Source: an uncultured Eubacteriales bacterium (lineage in GTDB: Bacteria > Bacillota > Clostridia > Peptostreptococcales > Anaerovoracaceae). Taken from it: 64,000 bases of DNA. Positions 1 through 8,467 of this stretch are shown here, in pieces (the stretch's first letter is position 1; each line of letters opens with the position of its first letter). The translations under genes and the position numbers were made by a program. The DNA is taken from positions 1-64,000 of the forward strand of contig CACYYD010000004.1 in assembly GCA_902778585.1 (NCBI GenBank), given 5' to 3'. Under the pieces are notes generated by a model. That model did no database searches. It was given only the letters and a program-made list of their open reading frames with translations, and had not been told where the DNA came from.

Positions 1-54
1 AGAACGATCGACCAGTACAACAATGATATCTGGCATTTGGAGAAAGACTGCTGA
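1..54 (+). CDS. 3' end of an unidentified gene
   Basis: An open frame enters at the left edge and encodes RTIDQYNNDIWHLEKDC before a TGA stop. A strong hairpin terminator follows about 95 bases later on the same strand, which supports a real gene end. Seventeen residues are too few to assign a family. The gene converges on rlmD, with the intergenic repeat array between them. Confidence 0.5.
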   Translation, partial: RTIDQYNNDIWHLEKDC

Positions 55-148
55 CCGCAGGGAACAGAATATCGTGCAGAGAAAACCCCCGGAGATCCGT
101 GGTGTGCTACCCGTCAAGAGGACAGTGAAAAATAACAAGTGACTGGAT

Positions 149-187
149 ACCGTCAGCTGATGAATGAATCAGCTGACGGTTCTCTTT
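149..187 (+). terminator. Intrinsic terminator of the left-edge gene
   Basis: A perfect 12-bp stem (ACCGTCAGCTGA at 149-160, TCAGCTGACGGT at 169-180) closes an 8-base loop and is followed by TCTCTTT on the plus strand. It sits downstream of the partial gene ending at 54. Confidence 0.75.
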
Positions 188-288
188 ATGCTGCAGCCGC
201 AATTGTGCGAAGCTGTCCGATCCGGCAAACCGCTTAATTCCAAGGGTTTGACAGCAGTTATGCATAAAAATGCATAAAATGAATAAAG

Positions 289-440
289 ATTATACCCATC
301 GGCGTGTATTTTTTCCATGGTATGAACTACCACGCCCGAAAATACATGGATATAGAATGAATATTGGTGTATAACGCAGTAATTGCAAGGGTTTCAGAAA
401 AACGTCATTTTTTCGGAACTACACCTGTTGATGTATTTCC
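289..440. repeat. Intergenic array 1 of alternating GTGTA-type motifs
   Basis: Between two convergent genes lie six short motifs in alternating orientation: TATACCC (291-297, reverse), GCGTGTATT (302-310), AATACAT (341-347, reverse), GGTGTATA (366-373), CTACACCT (419-426, reverse) and GATGTATTTCC (430-440). TGTATTTT near 305 pairs with AAAATACA near 340, and GGTGTA (366) pairs with TACACC (420-425). The same alternating layout recurs at 12257-12434 and 38224-38486. No gene is visible in 55-554. The region also holds a direct repeat of TGCATAAAA near 260-279. Confidence 0.5.
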
Positions 441-478
441 ATTGACCAGATGCCCTTTTTAATTTCGGTCCGGACACT

Positions 479-518
479 AAAAAATGGCGATTTTTGCTAA
501 AATCTGCAAAAATCGCCA
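479..518 (-). terminator. Strong terminator downstream of rlmD
   Basis: A perfect 13-bp stem (TGGCGATTTTTGC at 485-497, GCAAAAATCGCCA at 506-518) with an 8-base loop is followed on the minus strand by six T residues (479-484). It lies beyond the rlmD stop codon and probably ends the murB-to-rlmD transcription unit. Confidence 0.8.
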
Positions 519-525
519 AATCGTG

Positions 526-548
526 AAAGCCTTGATTTTCAAGGCTTT
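526..548 (-). terminator. Second hairpin just after rlmD
   Basis: AAAGCCTTG (526-534) and CAAGGCTTT (540-548) form a 9-bp hairpin immediately downstream of the rlmD stop. The T run after it on the minus strand is short, so it may be a first weak terminator or an RNA-stabilising hairpin ahead of the stronger one at 479-518. Confidence 0.45.
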
Positions 549-554
549 TGAGCG

Positions 555-1979
555 TTATCTACGTTGTATATTCGCGACTACCTCGATGTGTGAAGTCATC
601 GGGAAGTTATCGATCGGCGTGGCTTCGATGAATTTATAGCCGTTTGCCGTAAGATATTTTATATCTCTTGCAAGCGTTCCCGGGTCGCAGGACACGTAAA
701 CGATGCGGTCCGGCGCAGCCTTCACCACCGCTTCGAGCAGTGCTTCTCCGCAGCCGGCACGCGGGGGATCGAGTACCGCTACGTCGGCATGCTCTATCCT
801 GATCTCCGGTTCGCGTTCCACACGCTCATTCACTTCGTTCCACTTGTACAGCTTCGCGAGTCCCATCATTCCCGGCAGTTCCTCCTCTGCCTTTCCGCAG
901 AAGTAGCGGGTATTGATAAGGCCGTTTATCACCGAATTGCGGTTGGCATCGATCACAGCCGGCTTCACCGACTCGATGCCTATTACTTTTGTCTTCTCAA
1001 ACGCCTCCGGATCCTTTCTTCTGAGGCCGTCCAGCAGCCATATGCCGATCGTGCCCGCGCCGCAGTAAAGATCGAGCACTGTCTCGCCGCCTTTAAGATC
1101 TGCATATTCTGCGGCCTTGTCATAGAGTTTCGGCATCTGTCCCGGATTTACCTGGAAGAACGACTGAGGGCTTATCTCAAAACTGACGGCACTTCCGTCA
1201 TCTCTTATGAATTCCTCTGTTATGGTCGGCTTGCCTGCTATGATGCGGCATTTCCCTTTATGTACACTCGCAATGGACTCTAGGCTCCAGCCGCCCTCTT
1301 CATTGCCCGCGCCGTAAACGGCATCATCAAGCATCTCTGCCAGCTTCTCCGCCTGAGGTATCTGCGTTTTTTCAGTCTCAAGCACAGCCATTACCTCGCC
1401 GGTCCCGAAGGCGGTCTTTACCGTCATCTGGCTTATGCCTCTTACTCCTGTCTTGTGCAGGAAGTTCCTTAATGCCTCCGCGCAGGCCATGGCAGGATCG
1501 GTCTGCAGCATGCAGTCATCTATATCCATCACAAAGTGGCTCTTGCCCTTCATAAAACCGACCTCTCCGTGAGGGCCGACGGCAAACACCGCCTTGTTCC
1601 TGTAATACTTGAGGTCGTCAGATCCGATGGTCTCATTCACCTTCGGTTCTTCGATCCCTCCGAGCCTTTTCAGCTTGGCCTTTACCTGGTCTGCCTTCAG
1701 TTTCTTCTGGGCGTCATATGACATCTCCTGGAGCGTGCATCCCCCGCATTCGCCAAAATACGGGCACTCCGCGGCGACTCTGTCAGGAGACGGCGATGTG
1801 AGTTCCACAAACGAGGCTTCGGCCGTGGTCTTCTTTACCTTGCGCACTTTTACGCGCACGGTGTCTCCGGGCACACCGCCGCCGCTCACAAAAACGGCAC
1901 AGCCTCCGGATCTGCCGAAAGCCCTGCCGTCATCGAGCATATCTTCTATTACCAGTTCGATTATCTGTCCTTTTTCCAT
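555..1979 (-). CDS. rlmD: 23S rRNA (uracil-5-)-methyltransferase, RlmD/RumA type
   Basis: This enzyme makes 5-methyluridine in 23S rRNA using S-adenosylmethionine. The 474-residue protein has an N-terminal TRAM domain (about residues 1-60). A [4Fe-4S] ligand set follows: C72, C78 and C81 in CPYFGECGGC, plus C156. The Rossmann-fold methyltransferase part carries the SAM loop DLYCGAGTIG (near 305) and the catalytic cysteine C431 in SCDPGTLARD. Length and motif order are normal for the TrmA/RumA family. The start codon directly abuts the whiA stop, so the two are probably co-transcribed. In Gram-positives one enzyme can methylate both U747 and U1939 (RlmCD), and sequence alone does not settle which sites are used here. 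Confidence 0.9.
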   Translation of the reverse strand: MEKGQIIELVIEDMLDDGRAFGRSGGCAVFVSGGGVPGDTVRVKVRKVKKTTAEASFVELTSPSPDRVAAECPYFGECGGCTLQEMSYDAQKKLKADQVKAKLKRLGGIEEPKVNETIGSDDLKYYRNKAVFAVGPHGEVGFMKGKSHFVMDIDDCMLQTDPAMACAEALRNFLHKTGVRGISQMTVKTAFGTGEVMAVLETEKTQIPQAEKLAEMLDDAVYGAGNEEGGWSLESIASVHKGKCRIIAGKPTITEEFIRDDGSAVSFEISPQSFFQVNPGQMPKLYDKAAEYADLKGGETVLDLYCGAGTIGIWLLDGLRRKDPEAFEKTKVIGIESVKPAVIDANRNSVINGLINTRYFCGKAEEELPGMMGLAKLYKWNEVNERVEREPEIRIEHADVAVLDPPRAGCGEALLEAVVKAAPDRIVYVSCDPGTLARDIKYLTANGYKFIEATPIDNFPMTSHIEVVANIQRR

Positions 1980-3008
1980 TTATGATTTCTCCCCGTTTGC
2001 GTTCTCGGCGAGCGCGCGCAGCTTCGCGAAGCGCTTGCTGATCGCCGCCTTACCGACCGGCGGCGTCAGCGACTCACCGATCTCGGTGAGGCTCGCCTCA
2101 GGCTTGTACAGTCTCAGGTAGGCTGCCTCTTTGAGCTGCGGAGGCAGATGCCTCAGGCCCTCAGTCCAGAAATCCGACATCGGATCGGTAAGCTCTCCGG
2201 CCTCAGGCTCGCGCCCTGTCTCTGCAGACGCTATGGCCTCAAGCCAGGAGCGCTGCTCCTCAGCTGCCGTCAGCGTCCTGTCCACATTGGCATTATCGCA
2301 GTTTATTATGCGCATTACCTCGCCGTGCATGCCCTTGTTTACTCTTATGCTCTCAAACTCAAGCATAGCGCTGTCAGCGCCAATTATGCCGAGCGTATCG
2401 CTTATATACGCGGCCTTCTTCATATACACCACGTAGTTGCTCCCGCGCCGTGCGACCGAAGCGGAAAGGTCGTCAAAAGATCCGATCAGCTTTTTCAGGT
2501 CCATGGCGCTTTGCTCTTTGTCCATCACGAATTCAAGGTGATATCCCTTACGCGGATCGGACATGGTGCCGCAGCTCAGAAACATGCCGCGGAGGTACGA
2601 GCGCTTGCAGCACTTGGATTTTACGACCGGCTGGTATATGCCGTCGCTGAAGTAATCGTCGCCCTCACGAATGAGGATCATTCCGGTCTCGCGCAGTATC
2701 TGCATCGATTTTTCGTCCGGGCTTATATTTATGTAGTAGGTATTCCGGCCTCTCTTCCCCTGGCTTCCCGGTCTCAGAGAGCCTCCGATCCCGAGCTCTA
2801 CCTTGTTGTGGAAGTACGATTCTATTAGCACTTTAAAATGCCTTGCGACAGCCGCGCTCTCGGTGGATGCCACAATAGCAAAACTGCCGCCCGCGAGCCT
2901 GACCGATCCCGATGCTCTCAGGAATCCGGCCACCTCAGCCAGCATGCAGCATTTTTTGGCAGGAGTCACCCTTGCCAGTTCACTTTTTACTTCCGAAGAG
3001 AATGACAA
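1980..3008 (-). CDS. whiA: DNA-binding protein WhiA
   Basis: WhiA is a conserved Gram-positive protein with an N-terminal LAGLIDADG-like fold and a C-terminal helix-turn-helix. In Streptomyces it controls sporulation genes. In non-sporulating or other Bacillota it affects division and chromosome segregation. The 342-residue product begins with the family-typical MSFSSEVKSELA. A helix-turn-helix can be seen near the end (SLTEIGESLTPPVGKAAISK). It lies 15-40 bases downstream of rapZ, depending on reading, and abuts rlmD. In many Bacillota the order is rapZ-yvcK-whiA. Here yvcK is missing between them. Confidence 0.93.
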   Translation of the reverse strand: MSFSSEVKSELARVTPAKKCCMLAEVAGFLRASGSVRLAGGSFAIVASTESAAVARHFKVLIESYFHNKVELGIGGSLRPGSQGKRGRNTYYINISPDEKSMQILRETGMILIREGDDYFSDGIYQPVVKSKCCKRSYLRGMFLSCGTMSDPRKGYHLEFVMDKEQSAMDLKKLIGSFDDLSASVARRGSNYVVYMKKAAYISDTLGIIGADSAMLEFESIRVNKGMHGEVMRIINCDNANVDRTLTAAEEQRSWLEAIASAETGREPEAGELTDPMSDFWTEGLRHLPPQLKEAAYLRLYKPEASLTEIGESLTPPVGKAAISKRFAKLRALAENANGEKS

Positions 3009-3023
3009 ATCCCGGCCTGCTTT

Positions 3024-3896
3024 CTATCCCTTTTTATTCTGAAGAGCAAGATCCCTGTGACTGATCCTTACTCTCAGTCCGTCTTTTCTGAATTCATCGG
3101 CCACCGCGTTCGCTATGGCAACGGAGCGGTGATGCCCTCCCGTGCAGCCGAAAGCTATGTTGAGGTGGTATTTGCCCTCTCTCTTGTAGCCCTCGATCAT
3201 GGATCCGATAAGAGCATGCACGGACTCCACAAACTGCCCTGCAAGCTCGCTCCTGAAGACGTAGTTCTTTATCTTGCGGTTATTGCCGCTGAGTTTCTTA
3301 AGACTCGGCACGTAGTACGGATTCGGCAGGAACCTCACGTCGAACATTACGTCAGCCTCCGTCGGGATCCCGTATTTGAAGCCGAAAGAGCTTATACTTA
3401 CCGCGAAGTTGGATGACCCCTTGCCGCTCGATATCATGCGGTCGAGTTCGGCGTTCATCTCAGGCAGCTTCAGGTTGCTCGTATCCAGGATGAGGTCGGA
3501 CTTGAGACGTATCTCCGACAGTTTCTCGGCCTCTTCTTCAATAACGCTTGCGCTCGCCTGCCCGCCGGTAAGCGGATGATTGCGCCTGACCTCGTTATAG
3601 CGCCTGACGATCTCCGAGACCGCAGCCTCCATGTACAGCACCGTGAGCTCTATGTCGCCGCGTGCCCTCAGGTCGTCTATCACACCGACCAGCTCGTCAA
3701 AGAAGCGGCCGCCCCTGAGGTCGGCTACAAAGACGGCCTTCTCGATCCTGTTGTCGGATCCCGAAGCCATCTCCAGGAAGTTGTTTATGAGGGCCGGCGG
3801 CATATTATCGACACAGTAATATCCCTGGTCCTCAAACCAGTCAGCTGCCCTGCTGCGCCCTGCGCCGGACATTCCCGTAATGATTATTACTTCCAT
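3024..3896 (-). CDS. rapZ: RapZ/YvcJ-type nucleotide-binding protein
   Basis: RapZ family P-loop protein. In Escherichia coli it is an RNase E adapter controlling GlmS. In Bacillus YvcJ binds GTP/ATP and affects competence. The start at 3896 was chosen because MEVIIITGMSGAGRS places the P-loop near the N terminus as in the family, and an AAGGG sits just upstream. An in-frame ATG at 3920 would add eight residues. The Walker A motif reads GMSGAGRS with Arg in place of the usual Lys, a variant also seen in actinobacterial homologues. DQGYYCVDNMPP and the C-terminal FGCTGGHHRSV motif are intact. It sits between the PHP gene and whiA in the same orientation. Confidence 0.9.
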   Translation of the reverse strand: MEVIIITGMSGAGRSRAADWFEDQGYYCVDNMPPALINNFLEMASGSDNRIEKAVFVADLRGGRFFDELVGVIDDLRARGDIELTVLYMEAAVSEIVRRYNEVRRNHPLTGGQASASVIEEEAEKLSEIRLKSDLILDTSNLKLPEMNAELDRMISSGKGSSNFAVSISSFGFKYGIPTEADVMFDVRFLPNPYYVPSLKKLSGNNRKIKNYVFRSELAGQFVESVHALIGSMIEGYKREGKYHLNIAFGCTGGHHRSVAIANAVADEFRKDGLRVRISHRDLALQNKKG

Positions 3897-3947
3897 TTTT
3901 CCCTTGTCTTCTGCTGCCATTGCCTTCTGTTTTTTTCCCTTACCCGT

Positions 3948-4709
3948 CTATCTCTTTTCTATGTTCACTATCCTGTCCGTATCTATCCCGGCCTCGATCG
4001 CGAGCGCCAGACTCTCCGCATAGCGTCCCACATGCTTAGGTCTGTGGGCATCGCTGCTTATGACAAATCTGACATCATACTGTTTGTAGATCCTGAGATC
4101 ATCAGCATTCGGATGCTTATGCCTCGCGTTGATCTCCACCAGCGTGCCTGTCTCCTCGCACGCCTTGGCAACTGCGTATTCATCTATGAAAGCCTTGTCG
4201 CCCGGATGCGTCAGGATATTGATGTCGTTGCTTTTAAGAGCCTTCACGATGCGGGCCGTGTTCTGTTTTCTGAGCCTGCGGCAGAGAAAATCCGGCCAAG
4301 GCATGTGAAATGAAAGCCAGTTATGTATCATATGGCACCTTGGCACATAGTGATAGCCGGCATTCACAAAATCGAATTTATCGAAGTCAGCCGGCGAAAC
4401 ATCAAGGCCGTTCGGTGTATCAACGATGTCCGCCTCTACTCCCAGGTAAACCTTCAGCTTCGGGAAGGTCAGCTTCGCCTTGGCGATATCCCTGCGCATA
4501 TCAGGGATCCTCTTGAGGGCCAGGCCGTAGAAATCCGAAGGACCGTGGTCCGTGATCGCAAGCGAATCAAGCCCTCTCTTTGCGGCAGCGCGTGCATTGT
4601 CTATGATGCGCCCCTTGCCGTGCAGATAGGGGCCGACCCTTGAATAGATGGTATGCGTATGATGGTCATACCTGAGTCTGTATTCTGTTTTCAGTCTTTC
4701 TATATCCAT
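3948..4709 (-). CDS. PHP-domain metal-dependent phosphoesterase
   Basis: A 253-residue PHP-family phosphohydrolase related to histidinol phosphatases and YcdX. The metal-ligand motifs appear in order: HTHTIYS near residue 17, ITDHGPS near 53, GVEADI, LTHPGD, EINARH and SSDAHRPKHVG near the C terminus. The substrate is not deducible. The gene lies between murB (10 bases upstream) and rapZ in one direction, an arrangement seen in Clostridia, which suggests co-expression with cell-wall synthesis rather than with histidine biosynthesis. No his genes are nearby. Confidence 0.82.
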   Translation of the reverse strand: MDIERLKTEYRLRYDHHTHTIYSRVGPYLHGKGRIIDNARAAAKRGLDSLAITDHGPSDFYGLALKRIPDMRRDIAKAKLTFPKLKVYLGVEADIVDTPNGLDVSPADFDKFDFVNAGYHYVPRCHMIHNWLSFHMPWPDFLCRRLRKQNTARIVKALKSNDINILTHPGDKAFIDEYAVAKACEETGTLVEINARHKHPNADDLRIYKQYDVRFVISSDAHRPKHVGRYAESLALAIEAGIDTDRIVNIEKR

Positions 4710-4718
4710 ATTCCGTCC

Positions 4719-5657
4719 TCACAGGCTGCAGTTTATCAGCCTTACCTCAGGTTCAAGTTCTATGCCCGAATCTTCCAGGACTTTCTCTCTTACATGTCTC
4801 ATTACAGCAAGCACGTCCTCGCATGTAGCGCCGCCGGTATTGATCACAAAGCCCGAATGCTTTTCGGAGACCTCAGCGCCGCCGACTCTGTATCCTTTGA
4901 GCCCCGACTGCTCTATAAGAGCCGCTGCGAATCCGCCGACCGGCCTCTTGAAAGTGCTGCCCGCGCTCGGATAGTTCACTGGCTGCTTGGCATTTCTCTT
5001 TGCCGAAAGCTCTGATACTCTTGCCGCTATCTCGGACTGATCGTCAGGCGTAAACTCCATCTCTGCTGAGAGTATGATCATGCCTCCGTCCTGGGCTTTG
5101 CTGTGCCTGTACGCGAATCCCATGTCCTCTCCGCTGACGTCGCGGGCATTCGAGCCGTCTGCATCCATCACGCGGACCGATCTTACCACGTCCTTTATCT
5201 CACCGCCGTAAGCGCCCGCGTTCATGAACACCGCGCCGCCGATGCTTCCCGGTATGCCGCTCGCAAACTCAAAGCCGCTGAGTCCTCTTTCGGTCAGGAA
5301 TGCCGAAACCCTCGACATAAGGGCTGCAGCTCCCGCTCTTATCCTGTGCGGATCATCTGCACACTGCGTTATGCTTTCGAAGTCTCCCGACAGCTTTATC
5401 ATGATGCCCGGATAACCCTCATCTGACACCAGAAGATTTGACCCGTTGCCTATGAGCATGTGCTCTGCTCCGGATCCGCTTACCGCAGCAAGAGCTGCAG
5501 AGAGTTCCTCTTCATTATTGACCAGTACGAATGCTTCTGCCGGTCCTCCTATACGAAAAGACGTGTGCCTGCCCATAGGCTCTTTTATGAGCACACGGTC
5601 TTCAGGCACAGTCATTTTTATCCTGTCTATGGTTTCTGTGATGATATCAGTCATCAT
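4719..5657 (-). CDS. murB: UDP-N-acetylenolpyruvoylglucosamine reductase
   Basis: MurB reduces UDP-GlcNAc-enolpyruvate to UDP-MurNAc with NADPH and FAD in the cytoplasm, the second step of peptidoglycan precursor synthesis. The 312-residue protein shows the FAD-binding segments IGNGSNLLVSD and GIPGSIGGAVFMNAGAYGGE. It also has the YRHS tyrosine/arginine motif, PSAGSTFKRP with the catalytic serine, and a C-terminal LEPEVRLI containing the conserved glutamate. Length matches type IIa/b MurB. Its start overlaps the end of the AI-2E-type gene by four bases (translational coupling), and it leads into the PHP, rapZ, whiA and rlmD genes. Confidence 0.95.
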   Translation of the reverse strand: MMTDIITETIDRIKMTVPEDRVLIKEPMGRHTSFRIGGPAEAFVLVNNEEELSAALAAVSGSGAEHMLIGNGSNLLVSDEGYPGIMIKLSGDFESITQCADDPHRIRAGAAALMSRVSAFLTERGLSGFEFASGIPGSIGGAVFMNAGAYGGEIKDVVRSVRVMDADGSNARDVSGEDMGFAYRHSKAQDGGMIILSAEMEFTPDDQSEIAARVSELSAKRNAKQPVNYPSAGSTFKRPVGGFAAALIEQSGLKGYRVGGAEVSEKHSGFVINTGGATCEDVLAVMRHVREKVLEDSGIELEPEVRLINCSL

Positions 5658-7129
5658 TCACTCTTCTCCTGCTTTTTTTCTTTTTGCATTTCATGCAAAT
5701 GCTTATCCCTGTCTAATCTGCTGTCACGATCATTACGGTCATATGCGAACTTGTTGTAAATCTTGTCCTTTTTATCCTTTTTCCTGATCTTTGAGAACAG
5801 CGACGGCTGATCCTCGTTTTTCTCCGGTTCAAGAGCGACTTCATCATCCTCAAGCCCATATGGTTCAAGGCTGAAGTAATACGATGTATTCGTATTCTTT
5901 TCTTTTCTCTCCAGGCTCTTTATGGTCAGTTTGTCTACATATCTGTATATCAGGGCAAAGACCGGCACACCGAGTGCCATGCCCGCGAATCCGAAAAGTC
6001 CACCGCCGACAAGTACCGAGATGAGCACCCAGAAGCTGCTCATGCCTATCGCGTTGCCTACGATCTTAGGACCGATGACGTTTCCGTCAAGCTGCTGAAT
6101 AACGACGATTATGATTATGAAGTACAGCGCTGACATCGGATCCTCCAGCAGCAGTATGAATACCGACGGTATGGCTCCGATGAATGGTCCGAAGAAAGGT
6201 ATCACGTTTGTCACACCGACGATAACACTTATCATCAGTGCGAACGGGATATCGCATATCTTAAGCACTACGTAGGTCAGAACGCCGATTATGAACGAGT
6301 CTATGATCCTGCCGACTATGAAGCCGATGAAGGTCTCGTTGACCACGCTCGCAAACTCGTAAAGTCTCGCCTTGCGCTTCTGGCTGCATGTGGCGTTTAC
6401 GAGCTTGCGCGTTATAGCGAAGAGCCGCTCCTTGTAGTTGAGCAGATATACCATTATCAGCATGCCGATGACCACATTCGCGACATACTTCAAAGCCGTC
6501 ACAACTCCCGTGGATACCATTGTTGCGATGCTTGCCGCATTGCCGCTCAGTATGTGTTCCTGTATCCAGTCGATTATTTCCTGGTTCTCCGCGTTCGCCA
6601 GGTTATTTACCCAGACCGCAACCATGGGGAAGTGCTTCAGGTGCACCTCACACCAGCCTGAAAGTGCATCGAGCCTCTGAGGAAGGGTGTTGACGAGATT
6701 GAATGCACTTGCCACCACCTGCGGCACAACGAAGTATATGAAGAGTCCGATCAGGCCGAATACCAGTATTATGCATACCAGCGAAGCAACTATCCTCGCG
6801 GCGCCGAGTATCCTGCGCTTCTCACTTTTATCTGCAGGAAGCTCGCCGTCCTCATGGACTATCATCGCTCCGATGGAGAAGCCTCTGCGCGTCGCCCCCG
6901 CAAGCATACGGGGATAGCACCATCTTACGCACGCGTTGTATACAGGGCAGAGAATGAACGCGAAAACCACGCCTATGTATACAGGCGCCAGCGTTTTATT
7001 TATGTTCTCAAAACCTATTGAGATCCTGTTTTTGCTGATCCAGTTGTTGAAGATTATCAGCAGCGCTCCGCAGATCAGGATCGTCAGCGAGGCTTTGGTA
7101 TAAGGACTGTCCTTAAATCTCTTGAACAT
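5654..7129 (-). CDS. AI-2E family (PerM-like) membrane transporter
   Basis: A 491-residue polytopic membrane protein of the AI-2E/PerM exporter-like family (PF01594). It has about eight hydrophobic segments. The usual C-terminal half contains NETFIGFIVGRIIDSFIIG and NVIPFFGPFIGAIPS, the family signature region, followed by a long charged cytoplasmic tail rich in Lys, Asp and Arg (about the last 100 residues). Some members export autoinducer-2 and others act as Na+/H+ antiporters, so the substrate is open. AAAGGAGA lies seven bases before the start. The four-base overlap with murB implies one transcript. Confidence 0.85.
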   Translation of the reverse strand: MFKRFKDSPYTKASLTILICGALLIIFNNWISKNRISIGFENINKTLAPVYIGVVFAFILCPVYNACVRWCYPRMLAGATRRGFSIGAMIVHEDGELPADKSEKRRILGAARIVASLVCIILVFGLIGLFIYFVVPQVVASAFNLVNTLPQRLDALSGWCEVHLKHFPMVAVWVNNLANAENQEIIDWIQEHILSGNAASIATMVSTGVVTALKYVANVVIGMLIMVYLLNYKERLFAITRKLVNATCSQKRKARLYEFASVVNETFIGFIVGRIIDSFIIGVLTYVVLKICDIPFALMISVIVGVTNVIPFFGPFIGAIPSVFILLLEDPMSALYFIIIIVVIQQLDGNVIGPKIVGNAIGMSSFWVLISVLVGGGLFGFAGMALGVPVFALIYRYVDKLTIKSLERKEKNTNTSYYFSLEPYGLEDDEVALEPEKNEDQPSLFSKIRKKDKKDKIYNKFAYDRNDRDSRLDRDKHLHEMQKEKKQEKSE

Positions 7130-7147
7130 TAAATCTCCTTTGGGATA

Positions 7148-7720
7148 TCAGTTTCCCCTGTTCCACCAGAGTGACCCGGCAAGTACGCTCTGATCATCAC
7201 CTTCTCCGTTCCACGCGTAATCCGTGCCGTCAAAATGTCCGAAAGTAGTTGCAGCGGCCGCGCTGACTCCGTCATTGTTCATTCCCCACCTCGAAGTGAG
7301 AGTCTCAACAAAGAGCACATACTTTACATCGCCCACATTCACTATGAATCTTTCGCTTATGTCCATCTTGCCGTTTTCATCAGGTGCAGGTGTAAGACTT
7401 CCCGCCCCCATGGAAGTGGCGTTTTCAAAGTCGGCGTTTTTCCAGTCCGCAAAATTCATGAGAGCGTCGACTCCCGCCGGATCTATCATGAGCTTCTCAA
7501 GTTTCTTTGTGTTTCCCGTCTTGAGCGCATCCATGACAGCCGCCGCATTGCCGGCGGAATATTCCTGCATCGAATAGAAATCCAGCGTCGTAAGTTCTTC
7601 TTCTGCCAGCCTTTCTTTATATACCGAATTCTTGTTGCTGAAATATATAGCTGTAAATGTGATCGCGAGTATAAGCAGTGCGATCAGCAGCAACAGCAGA
7701 TCTCTTTTCTTTCTTTTCAT
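7148..7720 (-). CDS. Membrane-anchored protein of unknown function
   Basis: A 190-residue protein with a short basic N terminus (MKRKKRD), one hydrophobic segment at about residues 8-28, and an extracellular remainder with no motif I recognise. The outer part is rich in Asp, Ala and Gly and ends WNRGN. The orientation predicted by the positive-inside rule puts the bulk outside the cell. It lies 18 bases upstream of the AI-2E-type gene and is divergent from the CHAP gene, with which it shares a back-to-back promoter region. A role at the cell envelope is inference from location only. Confidence 0.7.
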   Translation of the reverse strand: MKRKKRDLLLLLIALLILAITFTAIYFSNKNSVYKERLAEEELTTLDFYSMQEYSAGNAAAVMDALKTGNTKKLEKLMIDPAGVDALMNFADWKNADFENATSMGAGSLTPAPDENGKMDISERFIVNVGDVKYVLFVETLTSRWGMNNDGVSAAAATTFGHFDGTDYAWNGEGDDQSVLAGSLWWNRGN

Positions 7721-7743
7721 ATCCTTTATCTCCGTCTCGATTA

Positions 7744-7772
7744 ATAATATAGCATTTGTCGGGGCTTGTCTA
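7744..7772 (-). promoter_or_regulatory. Promoter for the 7720 gene and downstream unit
   Basis: On the minus strand TAGACA (7767-7772) and TATTAT (7744-7749) are separated by exactly 17 bases, close to the sigma-A consensus. It overlaps the oppositely oriented promoter at 7756-7784, so the two polymerases would compete for the same DNA. Confidence 0.6.
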
Positions 7773-7784
7773 ATGCTGTATAAT
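7756..7784 (+). promoter_or_regulatory. Promoter of the CHAP gene, probably leaderless
   Basis: TTGTCG (7756-7761), a 17-base spacer and TATAAT (7779-7784) form a strong sigma-A type promoter. The CHAP start codon begins at 7792, only seven bases after the -10 box, where transcription would be expected to start. No ribosome-binding site lies between. Confidence 0.65.
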
Positions 7785-7791
7785 CCTTTGT

Positions 7792-8394
7792 ATGACAGAT
7801 CAGGAAATCAGACAGTTATTAAGAAAAAAGAAGAGACGGCAGAGACGGCTCAAACGCTTCATCGCATTCGGGCTGGCAGCCGTTGTGACGATAGTTGCAG
7901 CATTTATTACCGGCAGCGCAGCGGGCAACAAGAAATATGATGCCGAACTCGCAGCCGTTAAGACAGTTGCCGAAGACGTTCCGATAGTAAATGCCGCGAT
8001 GCCTCAGATAGGCAATGTGGGCGGTGAACCGTTCTGGAAATGGTACGGCTTCAGTTCGCGTGTTGACTGGTGCGCCATCTTTGTATCCTGGTGCGAAGAC
8101 CAGTGCGGATACATCGAGGCAAAGACTGCACCGAGCTTTGCCCTTGTAAGCGACGGATCAAACTGGTTCATGAAGCGCGATCAGTGGCTCGAGCCTACCG
8201 AGACACCTCAGGCCGGCGACCTCATCTTTTTTGACTGGGAGCAGGACGAATCACGCGACCACGTCGGAATCGTTACGGCAGTCATCGATGGAAATGTTTT
8301 CACAGTCGAAGGCAACTCAAGTGACCGCTGCCGTCAGAAGAGGTACTCTCTGGATTCTCCGGTGATCTACGGCTACGCCCGCATCAACGGCTAG
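7792..8394 (+). CDS. Membrane-anchored CHAP-domain amidase/peptidase
   Basis: A 200-residue protein with a very basic N terminus (KKKRRQRRLKR), one membrane segment at about residues 23-42, and an external CHAP (NlpC/P60-like) cysteine peptidase domain. The catalytic Cys is in VDWCAIFVSWC (near residue 86). The His is in RDHVGIVT and the third residue in VEGNSS. CHAP enzymes cut peptidoglycan as amidases or endopeptidases. The single membrane anchor would hold this one at the outer face. The ATG is adjacent to a -10 box with no Shine-Dalgarno sequence, so the mRNA appears leaderless. A bidirectional terminator follows. Confidence 0.82.
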   Translation: MTDQEIRQLLRKKKRRQRRLKRFIAFGLAAVVTIVAAFITGSAAGNKKYDAELAAVKTVAEDVPIVNAAMPQIGNVGGEPFWKWYGFSSRVDWCAIFVSWCEDQCGYIEAKTAPSFALVSDGSNWFMKRDQWLEPTETPQAGDLIFFDWEQDESRDHVGIVTAVIDGNVFTVEGNSSDRCRQKRYSLDSPVIYGYARING

Positions 8395-8414
8395 GCCGTG
8401 AAAGAAGCGACATT

Positions 8415-8446
8415 AAAAGCTGCGTCATTACGGCGCAGCTTTTTTA
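8415..8446. terminator. Bidirectional terminator between convergent genes
   Basis: AAAAGCTGCG (8415-8424) and CGCAGCTTTT (8434-8443) form a stem followed by further T residues on the plus strand. The A run on its left gives T residues on the minus strand too. It serves the CHAP gene on the plus strand and the ATP-grasp gene on the minus strand. Confidence 0.8.
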
Positions 8447-8467
8447 TGTCCATATTGAACTGATTGT

